This document shows, piece by piece, positions 7,212-16,156 of a DNA stretch of 34,969 nucleotides (position 1 is its first letter; each line of letters begins with the position of its first letter). Position numbers and translations under genes: made by a program. This DNA is from an uncultured Clostridia bacterium. GTDB taxonomy: Bacteria; Bacillota; Clostridia; Lachnospirales; CAG-274. The stretch lies in the NCBI GenBank assembly GCA_944384215.1, contig CALWSN010000092.1, positions 1 to 34,969 of the forward strand. Reading direction: 5' to 3'. The notes under the pieces are model-generated. The model made no database searches. It was not told the DNA's origin and was given only the letters and a program-made list of their open reading frames with translations.

Positions 7212-8054
7212 ATGAGTAATATAATAAACGGTACAGAAATAGCTAAAATTATTAAAGATGAAGTTAAAAAAGAGATAGAAAATTTACAAGGTAAAAAGCC
7301 CTGTCTTGCTGTTGTTATAGTAGGTAATGATGAGGCAAGCCATATATATGTAAAAAATAAAAATAAAGCTTGTGAATATGTAGGTATAAAAAGTGATACA
7401 TATTTTTTAGAAGATACAACAACAGAAGAGGAGCTTTTATGCTTAATAGACAAATTAAATAATGATGATAATGTAAATGGTATATTAGTACAACTGCCTT
7501 TACCTAGTCATATAAATGAAAAAAATGTACTTTTAAAAATAAACCCTTTAAAAGATGTAGATGGATTTCACCCTTATAATATAGGTATGTTATCTACTAA
7601 TAGTGCTATGTTAAAATCTTGTACGCCTTCTGGTTGTATAGAGCTTTTAAAAAGATATAATGTAGAGATAAAAGGGAAAAATGCTCTTGTTATAGGCCGA
7701 AGTAATATTGTAGGTAAGCCTATATCTATGATGCTTTTAAATGAAGATGCAACAGTTACAACAGCACATACAAAAACAAAAGACTTAGAATATTTAACAA
7801 AACAAGCAGATATTATTATAGTTGCTATTGGTGTTGCCAATTTTTTAAAGCCTCATATGATAAAAGAAGGAGTTATACTTATAGATGTAGGTATGGATAG
7901 ATATAATGGTAAACTGTGTGGAGACATAGATTTTAGTTGTAGCAAAAAAGCTAGCCTTATTACCCCAGTTCCTGGTGGAGTTGGACCTATGACTATTACT
8001 ATGCTTATGAAAAATTGTTTAATAGCATATAAAATACAAAATAATACAATATAA
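7212..8054 (+). CDS. folD: Bifunctional methylenetetrahydrofolate dehydrogenase/cyclohydrolase
   Basis: This 280-residue cytoplasmic enzyme interconverts 5,10-methylene-, methenyl- and 10-formyl-tetrahydrofolate in one-carbon metabolism. All family signatures are present: YVKNKNKACEYVGI with the catalytic Lys, VQLPLP, DVDGFHPYNIG, TPSGCIELL, the nucleotide-binding GRSNIVGKP and the C-terminal PVPGGVGPMTI. Length is normal. The ATG at 7212 has a GAAAGG ribosome binding site. It is first in the rightward unit driven by the promoter at 7142-7170, and rimO follows 18 bp downstream. Confidence 0.98.
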   Translation: MSNIINGTEIAKIIKDEVKKEIENLQGKKPCLAVVIVGNDEASHIYVKNKNKACEYVGIKSDTYFLEDTTTEEELLCLIDKLNNDDNVNGILVQLPLPSHINEKNVLLKINPLKDVDGFHPYNIGMLSTNSAMLKSCTPSGCIELLKRYNVEIKGKNALVIGRSNIVGKPISMMLLNEDATVTTAHTKTKDLEYLTKQADIIIVAIGVANFLKPHMIKEGVILIDVGMDRYNGKLCGDIDFSCSKKASLITPVPGGVGPMTITMLMKNCLIAYKIQNNTI

Positions 8055-8072
8055 ATATAGAGGAGGATTAAT

Positions 8073-9428
8073 TTGGATAATAAAGTTAGAATAGCATTTG
8101 TTTCTTTAGGTTGTGATAAAAACCTTATGGATAGTGAAATAATGCTTGGTCTTATAAAAGAAGAAGGTTATATAGTAACACAAGAAGAAGAAAAAGCAGA
8201 TATAATTATAATAAATAGTTGTGGTTTTAAAATTGATGCAAGCGAAGAAGGTATAGAAAATATATTAAGAGTTGCAGATTATAAACAAACTGGAAATTGC
8301 AAAGGTATAATAGTTACAGGTTGTATGGCTCAAAGATATAAAGAAGAAATATTTGAATCTTTACCAGAAGTAGATGCCGTAGTAGGTACTGGAGATTTTG
8401 AAAATATAGGAAATGTTATAAAAGAAATATTACAAGGACATAAAAAAGTACAGCTTATAACAGATAATAATAAACCTTTAGATGAGAAAAATTCACTTAA
8501 AAGAGTTGTTACTACAACAGGTGGCTTTGCTTATCTTAAAATAGCTGAAGGTTGTGATAAAAGATGTACATATTGTACTATACCATCTATAAGAGGTAAG
8601 TTTAGAAGCCGTAGTATAGAAAGTCTTGTAGAAGAGGCTAAACTATTAGCTAGCCAAGATGTTAAAGAAATTATACTTGTTGCACAAGATTCTTCTTTAT
8701 ATGGCACAGACTTATATGGTGAAAAAAAATTGCCAGAGCTTTTAAGAAGATTATCAGAAATAGAAGATATAAAATGGTTAAGAATTTTATATTGTTACCC
8801 TGAGCATATAGATGATGAGCTTATAGAAGAAATGGCTACTAATGATAAAGTATGTAAATATATAGATATGCCTATACAACACGCAGATGATAAAATATTA
8901 AAGCTTATGGGCAGAAGAAGCACAAGAGCTAAGCTAGAAGAAACAATATCAAAATTAAGAGAAAAAATGCCAGATATATGTATAAGAACTACTTTTATTG
9001 TTGGTTTTCCTAACGAAACTGAAGAAGCTTTTAATAATCTTTATGATTTTACAGAAAAAATGAAATTTGATAGACTTGGTATATTTACATATTCTAGAGA
9101 AGAAGGCACACCAGCTTATAATATGGATAACCAAATAGATGAAGATATAAAAGAAGAAAGAAAAGAAAAGCTTATGTTATTACAAAAAGATATTTCTTCT
9201 AATATATGTAGACAATTTATTGGTAAAACATTAGAGGTTATTGTAGAGGGCAAAATAGAAGGCGAAGATAATGTTTATTGTAGTAGAAGTTATAGAGATT
9301 GCTATGAAATAGACGGATTTGTATTTTTTAAAGCACCAGAAGATATGGAGCTTATAGCAGGTGATTTTTATAACATAAAAATTACAGATGCCTATGAATA
9401 TGACCTTATAGGTGAAATACAATTATAA
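8073..9428 (+). CDS. rimO: Ribosomal protein S12 methylthiotransferase
   Basis: This 451-residue radical SAM enzyme adds a methylthio group to an aspartate of ribosomal protein S12. The N-terminal domain carries the three cysteines of the auxiliary cluster (Cys14 in SLGCDKN, Cys50 in NSCGF, Cys84 in TGCMAQRY). The radical SAM triad is Cys161, Cys165 and Cys168 in AEGCDKRCTYCTIP. A TRAM domain closes the protein. The start codon is TTG at 8073, chosen because AGGAGGA lies 5 nt upstream and the protein begins correctly at the family N terminus. It sits 18 bp after folD and 14 bp before pgsA, in the common Firmicute order rimO-pgsA-cinA-recA. Confidence 0.97.
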   Translation: MDNKVRIAFVSLGCDKNLMDSEIMLGLIKEEGYIVTQEEEKADIIIINSCGFKIDASEEGIENILRVADYKQTGNCKGIIVTGCMAQRYKEEIFESLPEVDAVVGTGDFENIGNVIKEILQGHKKVQLITDNNKPLDEKNSLKRVVTTTGGFAYLKIAEGCDKRCTYCTIPSIRGKFRSRSIESLVEEAKLLASQDVKEIILVAQDSSLYGTDLYGEKKLPELLRRLSEIEDIKWLRILYCYPEHIDDELIEEMATNDKVCKYIDMPIQHADDKILKLMGRRSTRAKLEETISKLREKMPDICIRTTFIVGFPNETEEAFNNLYDFTEKMKFDRLGIFTYSREEGTPAYNMDNQIDEDIKEERKEKLMLLQKDISSNICRQFIGKTLEVIVEGKIEGEDNVYCSRSYRDCYEIDGFVFFKAPEDMELIAGDFYNIKITDAYEYDLIGEIQL

Positions 9429-9442
9429 TAGGGGGTAATAAT

Positions 9443-10000
9443 ATGAATTTACCTAATAAACTAACTATTTTTAGAATAATATTAATACCATTTTTATTAA
9501 TATTTATATTATTTGATTTTATACCACTTGATATACAAACAAGACGTTATATAGCTACATTAATATTTATAATAGCATCTTTAACAGATGCGCTAGATGG
9601 CCACATAGCAAGAAAATATAATCTTATAACAAACTTTGGAAAGTTTATGGACCCTCTTGCAGATAAATTATTAGTTACATCAACTATGATAGCTTTAATA
9701 TCTATGCAAGATGCAATAGTGCCACTAGATGCTTGGGTTGTTATATTAATAATTGCTAGAGAGTTTTTTATGACAGGCTTTAGAACAATTGCTATGGAAA
9801 AAAATGTAGTTATAGCTGCTGGAAAATCTGGAAAATTAAAAACTATTTTTCAAATGTTTATGATAATATTTTTATTATTAAATATTAATAATGTTATATT
9901 TAAATATATAAGTATTAGCTTAATATATATATCTGTGTTTTTAACTATATATTCTTTAATAGAATATGTTATAAAAAATAAAAATGTGTTAAAAGATTAA
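9443..10000 (+). CDS. pgsA: CDP-diacylglycerol--glycerol-3-phosphate 3-phosphatidyltransferase
   Basis: This 185-residue integral membrane enzyme makes phosphatidylglycerol phosphate, the committed step to phosphatidylglycerol. The CDP-alcohol phosphotransferase signature is intact: DALDGHIAR followed by GKFMDPLADK, giving the D-x2-DG-x2-AR-x8-G-x3-D-x3-D pattern at about residues 50-72. The opening LPNKLTIFRI is typical of PgsA. Several membrane helices flank the motif. GGGGG-rich ribosome binding sequence precedes the ATG. It lies 14 bp after rimO, and a c-di-GMP signalling gene follows after 39 bp. Confidence 0.96.
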   Translation: MNLPNKLTIFRIILIPFLLIFILFDFIPLDIQTRRYIATLIFIIASLTDALDGHIARKYNLITNFGKFMDPLADKLLVTSTMIALISMQDAIVPLDAWVVILIIAREFFMTGFRTIAMEKNVVIAAGKSGKLKTIFQMFMIIFLLLNINNVIFKYISISLIYISVFLTIYSLIEYVIKNKNVLKD

Positions 10001-10039
10001 TTATTATTGTATTTATTGTGAAGGGAAAAATAAAGCTTT

Positions 10040-12340
10040 ATGAATGTTTTTAACAGAACATATTTAAAACTAGGAATAGTTTCTATATTTTTTACATTTG
10101 CATTCTATTTTTTCTGTAATTTAATGATAGAATATATATTAGATTCTAACATGAAATTGGTTTGTGATGTTTATTATGAGCAAATATCATCAAAGGTAAA
10201 AAATGATATATTATTATTAAAATCTGCTAATGAATACTTAACAGAAAATGAAGTAATAATTGAATATTTAAAAAATGCAGACCAACTCTCAGATAATATT
10301 TTTACAGAAAGGCAAGAGGTTTTATATGAAGTTAAAAATATAGAAAAAATACTTACCACAATAAGTTTTATAGATTCTATAAATATAGTTGATTTAGAAA
10401 ATAGATATTTATTTTCTAAAGGTAGAGAAACTGAAGGCTTTGATATAACAACAAGACCTTGGTATGATAAAAATTTTTTCACATCTCATAATAAATCTTC
10501 TAAAATAACAGAAAAACATATAGATTATAGTAAAGGTGAAAAGACTATATCAATAGTTTCTTTAATATATGATGATGAAGATTTAACTAAATATTTTGAA
10601 CCAATAGGAGCTGCAATATTAGATATATATGTAGATGATTTATTAAATTATATTGATAACTCTTTTTATACTGGGGTTTTAGAAACTGAAATATACCCAA
10701 AAGAAACAGACCTAGACCAATTAAAATCTAAGCAAGGGAATTATAATATATATATAAATGAAGAAATATTAAATAATGGAGAATATTTAGTATTTAAGTT
10801 TGATAAATCTTCATTAATAAATGATTCTGTAACAGAAACTTCTTTAAAGAAAATGAAAATAGCTTTAGTAATTGTAGGTGTTACTATTTCTATATTATTA
10901 TTTATAAGTATTAGAATATGTTTTAGGTCTGCTTTAATGTCTATAAATAAATTAAAATCCATATTAGATAAATTAAATAATAATAGCTATTTTGTAGAAG
11001 ATAAAAATGAATTTAGACAGTTAGAAGTATTAGCAGATACACTTAATAAATCTTTTGATGATAAAATACAAGAGCTTATATATTATGATGAACTAACTGG
11101 TTTACCTAATAGAAAAATGCTTGAAAATACTTGTGAAGAATTAATTAATAATAACAAACAATTTGCTCTTATATTTATGGACCTTAATAAATTTAAGTAT
11201 ATAAATGATGTTTTTGGGCATATTGTAGGAGATGAATATTTAATTAAATTTGCTAGTATAATAGATAATTTAATTAAAACAAAAGGTATTGTAACAAGAT
11301 ATTCTGGTGATGAATTTATTATTGTTTATGAAAATTATACTACAAATGAAGAATTATTAACATTTTATAATGAAAAACTTGTAAAAGCTTTTTTAAGCCC
11401 TATTAAAATAAATGAAGAATTAACAACAGAAATTGGTTTTTCTTCAGGTGTTGCTATATACCCTAAAGATGGTAAAAATTTTGAAGAGCTTATTAATAAA
11501 AGTGATTTTATGATGTATATTAATAAAAAAAGTTTTGTTAATAGAAAAATATCATTTTTTGATGAAGAAATGTATGGCAGTTTGTTATATAGTGAAAAAA
11601 TTAAAAGTGAGTTAAAAACAGCTCTTGATGATAACGAATTTTATATAAACTATCAACCAATAGTGGATAAAAACTATAAAATATCAAAAGCTGAAGCTTT
11701 AATACGTTGGAACAATAAAAATCTTGGGTTTATACCTCCAGATAAATTTATTAAGCATCTAGAAGAAACAAGACAAATAATACAAGTGGGATATTGGATT
11801 ATAGAAAAAGTATGTGAAGATATAGTAAATTCTGATATAGCAAAAAATAATATACAAATAAGTATTAATATATCTCCGCTACAATTAATGTTAAAAGATT
11901 TTGTAGATAATGTAAAAAATATTATAGATAAATATAATATAAATTATAATTTATTATGTTTTGAAATAACAGAAACAGTTCTTTTAGATAATAGACAGTT
12001 TGTAATATCAAATATAAATATGCTTAGAGAGCTAGGCATTAAAATAGCATTAGATGATTTTGGAACAGGTTATTCATCTTTTAGTTATTTAAGAAATTAT
12101 AAATTAGATATTTTAAAAATAGATAGAAGCTTTTTAAGAACAAATCAAAAATTAGATTTTGATATTATTAAACAAATAAAAGATTTAGCACATTTATTAA
12201 ATATGGAAGTTGTTATAGAAGGTGTAGAAACAAAAGAACAATTTGATATAATGTGTAGTATAGGTATAGATTATTTACAAGGGTATTATTTTAGCAAGCC
12301 AGTTATTTTAGAAGAGTTTGAAAAAATGTTACAAGGTTAA
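10040..12340 (+). CDS. Membrane Cache-type sensor with GGDEF and EAL domains (c-di-GMP turnover)
   Basis: This 766-residue protein has a membrane helix at about residues 10-34, an extracellular Cache-like sensor region to about 275 (with TRPWYDKNFF) and a second helix at about 277-297. A GGDEF domain follows, opening YYDELTGLPNRKMLEN, with the active-site loop as SGDEF (422-426). No RxxD inhibitory site is visible. The EAL domain has the signature residues EAL (552-554), NISPLQL, ITETVLLD, LDDFGTGYSSFSYL, KIDRSF and EGVET. With an intact EAL set it is likely a c-di-GMP phosphodiesterase. The SGDEF half could be a weak cyclase or a GTP-sensing module. It lies between pgsA and cinA in a housekeeping unit, which is an unusual place. 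Confidence 0.93.
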   Translation: MNVFNRTYLKLGIVSIFFTFAFYFFCNLMIEYILDSNMKLVCDVYYEQISSKVKNDILLLKSANEYLTENEVIIEYLKNADQLSDNIFTERQEVLYEVKNIEKILTTISFIDSINIVDLENRYLFSKGRETEGFDITTRPWYDKNFFTSHNKSSKITEKHIDYSKGEKTISIVSLIYDDEDLTKYFEPIGAAILDIYVDDLLNYIDNSFYTGVLETEIYPKETDLDQLKSKQGNYNIYINEEILNNGEYLVFKFDKSSLINDSVTETSLKKMKIALVIVGVTISILLFISIRICFRSALMSINKLKSILDKLNNNSYFVEDKNEFRQLEVLADTLNKSFDDKIQELIYYDELTGLPNRKMLENTCEELINNNKQFALIFMDLNKFKYINDVFGHIVGDEYLIKFASIIDNLIKTKGIVTRYSGDEFIIVYENYTTNEELLTFYNEKLVKAFLSPIKINEELTTEIGFSSGVAIYPKDGKNFEELINKSDFMMYINKKSFVNRKISFFDEEMYGSLLYSEKIKSELKTALDDNEFYINYQPIVDKNYKISKAEALIRWNNKNLGFIPPDKFIKHLEETRQIIQVGYWIIEKVCEDIVNSDIAKNNIQISINISPLQLMLKDFVDNVKNIIDKYNINYNLLCFEITETVLLDNRQFVISNINMLRELGIKIALDDFGTGYSSFSYLRNYKLDILKIDRSFLRTNQKLDFDIIKQIKDLAHLLNMEVVIEGVETKEQFDIMCSIGIDYLQGYYFSKPVILEEFEKMLQG

Positions 12341-12368
12341 AATTTAACACTAAAAAAGAGGTGGCCTT

Positions 12369-13592
12369 ATGAAAGCAGAAATTTTTTCCGTAGGAACAGA
12401 AATTTTATTAGGTGAAATATTAGATACTAATGCAAAACATATAGCGAATGAACTTGCCAATATGGGCATAGATGTATTTTATAAAACATCTGTTGGAGAT
12501 AATGAAAATAGATTATTAGATGCTATTGATATTGCCTATAAAAGAGCAGATATAATAATATCTACTGGTGGGCTTGGGCCAACAGATGATGATTTAACAA
12601 AAGAAACATTTGCAAAATATTTTAATAAAAAATTAGTTACCCATCAAGAAAGTTTACAAAACTTAAAATCATATTTTTTAAATGAAGATATGCCATTATC
12701 AAATTTAAAACAAGCAGATATGCCAGAAGGTTCAATAGTTTTATTAAATGAAAACGGCACAGCATCTGGTTGTGTTATACAAGAAAATAATAAAATAGCA
12801 GTTATTTTACCAGGGCCACCTAATGAGTGTATACCTATGTTTGAAAAACAGGTTAAGCCTATATTAGAAAAATATACTAATAAAGTATTAGTATCTAAAA
12901 GTCTTAATTTGTGTGGTATAGGAGAAAGCAAAGCATCTGAAATAATAAAAGATATGATGCTTTCTTCTAAAAATCCTACAATAGCACCTTATGCTGGCAA
13001 CAATGAAATGAGATTTAGAGTAACTGCTAGTGGAAAGACAAAAGAAGAGGCTAAAGAAATTTTAAAACCAACAGTTGATAACTTATATGAAATTTTTAAA
13101 GAATATATATATGGAGAAGATAATGACACATTACAAGAAGTTATAGTAAATAAGCTTATAAAAAATAATATGACTATATCTACTGCAGAATCTTGTACAG
13201 GTGGGCTTTTAGCATCTACAATAATAAATGTGGCATCAGCATCTAAAGTATTTTTAAATGGTGTTATATCTTATTCTAATGAAAGTAAAATATATGAGCT
13301 TAATGTATGTAAAGAAGATTTAGAAAAATATGGAGCTGTTAGTGAGCAAGTGGCTATACAAATGGCAGAAGGTATTAGAAAAAAATCTAATACAACCATA
13401 GGTATATCTACAACAGGTATAGCAGGGCCAACAGGAGGTACAAATGAAAAACCAGTAGGCCTTGTATATATAGCAATAGCTATAAATGGAAAAGATACTA
13501 TTTGTAAAAAACTTATGCTAAAAGGTGATAGACAAAAAATAAGAGAAAAAACAGTGCATATTTGTTTTAGTAATTTATTAAAATTAGTATAA
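12369..13592 (+). CDS. cinA: CinA: nucleotide pyrophosphatase-like domain plus NMN/pyrimidine-nucleotide deamidase domain
   Basis: The protein has 407 residues. The N-terminal MoaB/MogA-like domain (about 1-170) carries GTEILLGEILDTNAKHIANE, STGGLGPTDDDLTKE and LPGPPNE. The C-terminal domain (about 250-407) carries TAESCTGGLLAS and GIAGPTGGT, the PncC-type nicotinamide-nucleotide amidase signature. The two-domain form is associated with pyridine-nucleotide salvage and, in Gram-positives, with competence and recombination through its operon with recA. A GAGGTGG ribosome binding site precedes the ATG. It follows the GGDEF-EAL gene by 28 bp and precedes recA by 19 bp. Confidence 0.97.
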   Translation: MKAEIFSVGTEILLGEILDTNAKHIANELANMGIDVFYKTSVGDNENRLLDAIDIAYKRADIIISTGGLGPTDDDLTKETFAKYFNKKLVTHQESLQNLKSYFLNEDMPLSNLKQADMPEGSIVLLNENGTASGCVIQENNKIAVILPGPPNECIPMFEKQVKPILEKYTNKVLVSKSLNLCGIGESKASEIIKDMMLSSKNPTIAPYAGNNEMRFRVTASGKTKEEAKEILKPTVDNLYEIFKEYIYGEDNDTLQEVIVNKLIKNNMTISTAESCTGGLLASTIINVASASKVFLNGVISYSNESKIYELNVCKEDLEKYGAVSEQVAIQMAEGIRKKSNTTIGISTTGIAGPTGGTNEKPVGLVYIAIAINGKDTICKKLMLKGDRQKIREKTVHICFSNLLKLV

Positions 13593-13611
13593 ATATTAAA
13601 GGAGATAAAAA

Positions 13612-14790
13612 ATGGCTGATAAAAAATCTAAAGATAGCGTTATGGATAATATAGCTAAAGGTAGAGAAACTGCTTTAAAAAATGCTCTTGCTCAAATTGA
13701 AAAACAATTTGGTAAAGGAGCAGTTATGAAACTTGGAGAAACTAACAATAAAACTGTTGAAGTTATACCAACAGGTTCTTTAAGTTTAGATGTTGCTCTT
13801 GGTGCTGGTGGTGTGCCAAAAGGTAGAATTATAGAAATATTTGGGCCAGAATCTAGTGGTAAAACCACTGTGGCTCTACATATGGTAGCAGAAGTACAAA
13901 AAGCTGGCGGTATAGCAGGGTTTGTAGATGCAGAGCACGCCTTAGACCCTGTTTACGCTCAAAAAATAGGTGTTAATATAGATGAGCTTTATATATCTCA
14001 GCCAGATGATGGTGAGCAAGCTCTTGATATTACAGAAACAATGGTTCGTTCTGGTGCAATAGACATTATTATTGTAGACTCTGTTGCAGCATTAGTGCCT
14101 AAATCTGAAATAGATGGAGAAATGGGCGATTCTCATATGGGGGTGCAAGCTAGATTAATGAGCCAAGCCCTTAGAAAGCTTACTGCTATTACTGCTAAAA
14201 GTAAATGTATAGTTATATTTATTAATCAGCTTAGAGAAAAAATTGGTATTTCTTATGGTAGCCCAGAAACTACTACTGGTGGACGTGCTTTAAAATTTTA
14301 TGCAAGCGTTAGAATTGATATAAGAAAAGGTGAACCTATTAAAAATGGTGCAGATATAATAGGTGCTAGAACAAAAGCTAAAATTGCTAAAAATAAAATT
14401 GCACCTCCGTTTAAAACAGCAGAATTTGATATTATTTATGGTCAAGGTATATCACACGTAGGAGACGTTTTAGACCTTGGTGCAGAGCTTGGTATTGTTA
14501 CAAAAGGTGGTGCTTGGTATTCTTATGAAGAAACTAGACTTGGACAAGGTAGAGAAAATGCTAAAAAGTTTCTTTTAGAAAACCCTCATTTATTAAGAAC
14601 AATAGAAAATGCTGTAAGAAAACATTATGAAATGCCAGAGCTAGAAGAAATAAAAGAAAGTATAGCTAATACAGAGGCTAAACCTATAAATGATGAAGAA
14701 GTTCAAATGGCTATGGAAGATACAGAGTTTAAGGCAGATTTTGATGAAGAAGATGCTTTAGATATAGAACTTTTAGATGATGATATGTAG
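13612..14790 (+). CDS. recA: Recombinase RecA
   Basis: This 392-residue ATPase forms filaments on single-stranded DNA for strand exchange and triggers LexA self-cleavage. Walker A is GPESSGKTT (residues 78-86). Other conserved segments are [48 protein letters not shown] and the acidic C-terminal tail. There is a slightly long N-terminal extension ([19 protein letters not shown]). AAAGGAG precedes the ATG. Codons include more C-ending choices than in nearby hypothetical genes, as expected for high expression. I see no GAAC-N4-GTTC-type SOS box immediately upstream of recA, cinA or folD. Confidence 0.99.
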   Translation: MADKKSKDSVMDNIAKGRETALKNALAQIEKQFGKGAVMKLGETNNKTVEVIPTGSLSLDVALGAGGVPKGRIIEIFGPESSGKTTVALHMVAEVQKAGGIAGFVDAEHALDPVYAQKIGVNIDELYISQPDDGEQALDITETMVRSGAIDIIIVDSVAALVPKSEIDGEMGDSHMGVQARLMSQALRKLTAITAKSKCIVIFINQLREKIGISYGSPETTTGGRALKFYASVRIDIRKGEPIKNGADIIGARTKAKIAKNKIAPPFKTAEFDIIYGQGISHVGDVLDLGAELGIVTKGGAWYSYEETRLGQGRENAKKFLLENPHLLRTIENAVRKHYEMPELEEIKESIANTEAKPINDEEVQMAMEDTEFKADFDEEDALDIELLDDDM

Positions 14791-14818
14791 TATAAAAAAT
14801 ATACAATATAGGTTTTAA

Positions 14819-15262
14819 ATGAAAAAATTAAAAAGTAAGTATTTTAAACGTATAATAATATTATTAATTTCTATTTTACTATTAAAAACTATCTCTTATA
14901 ATTTGTATAAACATTTTGTAGTGGATAAAATATCAGAAAATGCATTTTATAAATATTTGAATAGTAAAAATATAAATAAAGAAGAAATTAATAAATTAAA
15001 TATTTATTATGATTCAAAAGGTGGAAACGGATATTTTATAGAAGTAATATATAACAATGAATTAAATTTAATATATGAGTATTTTTATAATATTTCAAAA
15101 AGTAATTTAAATTATTCTAGAATTACTGATAAAGGTGGAATGGACATAACTATGTATAAAGAAATAACACCTTTATATGAAGATAAAAATATGGTATTGA
15201 AATATACACTTTTTGATTATTTTAAAGATATAAAAGTATCATATGATATATCAAAAAAATAG
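14819..15262 (+). CDS. Small exported or membrane-anchored protein, function unknown
   Basis: The protein has 147 residues. A strongly basic N terminus (MKKLKSKYFKR) precedes one hydrophobic segment (IIILLISILLLKTIS, about residues 12-26), so it is probably anchored with the rest outside. The remaining part is mixed alpha/beta with many Asn, Lys and Tyr residues. The segment in which a Tyr-rich strand is followed by an extracellular YNNELNLIYEYFY strand is reminiscent of the small DUF3139-type proteins, but I cannot assign it. There is no good ribosome binding site beyond ATAGG. It follows recA by 28 bp in the position where rny (RNase Y) often sits in Firmicutes, and its stop overlaps the terminator at 15253-15292. 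Confidence 0.65.
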   Translation: MKKLKSKYFKRIIILLISILLLKTISYNLYKHFVVDKISENAFYKYLNSKNINKEEINKLNIYYDSKGGNGYFIEVIYNNELNLIYEYFYNISKSNLNYSRITDKGGMDITMYKEITPLYEDKNMVLKYTLFDYFKDIKVSYDISKK

Positions 15263-15292
15263 AACATAGATAAATCTATGTTCTATTTTTTT
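15253..15292. terminator. Perfect 18-bp hairpin terminator closing the folD-recA unit
   Basis: The arms 15253-15270 and 15275-15292 are exact complements around the loop TAAA. The flanking A- and T-runs make it work in both directions: for the rightward unit ending at 15262 and the leftward gene ending at 15291. Confidence 0.92.
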
Positions 15293-15644
15293 ATTTAAAT
15301 GATGATTTATATTGTAATAAATATTTTATAGTAGGTATTAATATGCTAACTAATAAACCATATATTATAGGTAATAAAGTTAAAAATAAATTTTCTTTTG
15401 ATAAAGAAAAGCTCCAATAAATAGCAAATAATATAGAAATAGGTATACTTATATTTTCTATTAAATTGTTAGTTTCTTTTTTTATCAGTATTAATACTAA
15501 AGGAACAATAGTAGCTATTAAAAGTGCAGGTAAATCATAAAAATTAATTATTATGGTAGCAATAGAAAATTTATTAGGCATTAAAAATATGTACAATATA
15601 GTAACTAATAATAATATAATACTTTTTATTTTAACATTTTTCAT
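15291..15644 (-). CDS. Small membrane protein, function unknown
   Basis: The protein has 117 residues with about four hydrophobic segments (8-28, 33-55, 63-80 and 86-110) and a basic C terminus (YLLQYKSSFK). The stretch FYDLPALLIATIVPLVLILI recalls the first helices of MotA/ExbB-like proteins, but no catalytic or family-defining residue is visible. AAGGGGGT precedes the ATG at 15644. A promoter (TTGACT-16-TATAAT, minus strand) lies at 15680-15707, so it is probably transcribed on its own. The terminator at 15253-15292 overlaps its stop codon. Confidence 0.65.
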   Translation of the reverse strand: MKNVKIKSIILLLVTILYIFLMPNKFSIATIIINFYDLPALLIATIVPLVLILIKKETNNLIENISIPISILFAIYWSFSLSKENLFLTLLPIIYGLLVSILIPTIKYLLQYKSSFK

Positions 15645-15679
15645 AATTATACCCCCTTTAAATATTTTAATATACTTAC

Positions 15680-15707
15680 ATTATACACTTATATTTTATA
15701 AAGTCAA
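15680..15707 (-). promoter_or_regulatory. Promoter of the small leftward membrane-protein gene
   Basis: On the minus strand, TTGACT (15707-15702) and TATAAT (15685-15680) are 16 nt apart. They sit directly after the stop codon of the next upstream gene, about 35-60 nt before the ATG at 15644. Confidence 0.65.
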
Positions 15708-15710
15708 TAT

Positions 15711-16049
15711 TTATAAAATATCTAAAATATTTTTAATATTACTATTTAAAAAATCATCTTCATTTAATATATAATATGAATTTTTATCTAAGCTACTTAA
15801 GTCAATAGCATTTTTTAAATAAGGTGATATTAAAATTTTATAAGCACCATTTTTTATAATATTTTCTAATGTTTCATGGTTTTCTATTTCTACAATATAT
15901 TCCATATTGTTGTTTTTAAAGTATTCATTTAGGTTTTCTTTTAATTGTTTAGATAAAGATTTTTTTAAAATATTTATAGAACCATCAAATCCAAATGTGT
16001 TAGCCTTCATACCTATATTAGTTTTTGATACAATAACTATTTTTTTCAT
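15711..16049 (-). CDS. Small hypothetical cytoplasmic protein
   Basis: The protein has 112 residues. It begins MKKIVIVSKTNIGMKANTFGFDG, an alpha/beta fold start with a hydrophobic strand and a Lys/Asn/Gly loop. It continues through a helix to an ILISPYLKNA strand and a Leu/Asp-rich end. The outline (strand, helix, strand) loosely recalls response-regulator or PTS IIB-like folds, but no active-site motif is present and I do not recognise the family. AAGGAGA precedes the ATG at 16049. It is flanked by a terminator upstream (16071-16106) and the promoter of the next gene at its 3' end, so it appears to be an independent gene. Confidence 0.6.
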   Translation of the reverse strand: MKKIVIVSKTNIGMKANTFGFDGSINILKKSLSKQLKENLNEYFKNNNMEYIVEIENHETLENIIKNGAYKILISPYLKNAIDLSSLDKNSYYILNEDDFLNSNIKNILDIL

Positions 16050-16070
16050 AATTTATTCTCCTTATATAAA

Positions 16071-16106
16071 AAATACACCTTAAACAAAGTAGTTTAAGAT
16101 GTATTT
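16071..16106 (-). terminator. Terminator downstream of the leftward GH125 gene
   Basis: AAATACACCTTAAAC (16071-16085) and GTTTAAGATGTATTT (16092-16106) pair over 15 bp with one wobble. On the minus strand a T-run follows. A second AT-rich perfect 13-bp hairpin at 16117-16129/16135-16147 lies between it and the GH125 stop codon, so transcription meets two stems in tandem. Confidence 0.75.
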
Positions 16107-16156
16107 AGTTTAATATATATTTTTAGATAGGGTTTATCTAAAAATATAATTATGTC

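Noticed and set aside
7212-7840. Leftward open frames opposite folD
   Set aside because: folD has every family motif, and the reverse frames are shadows.
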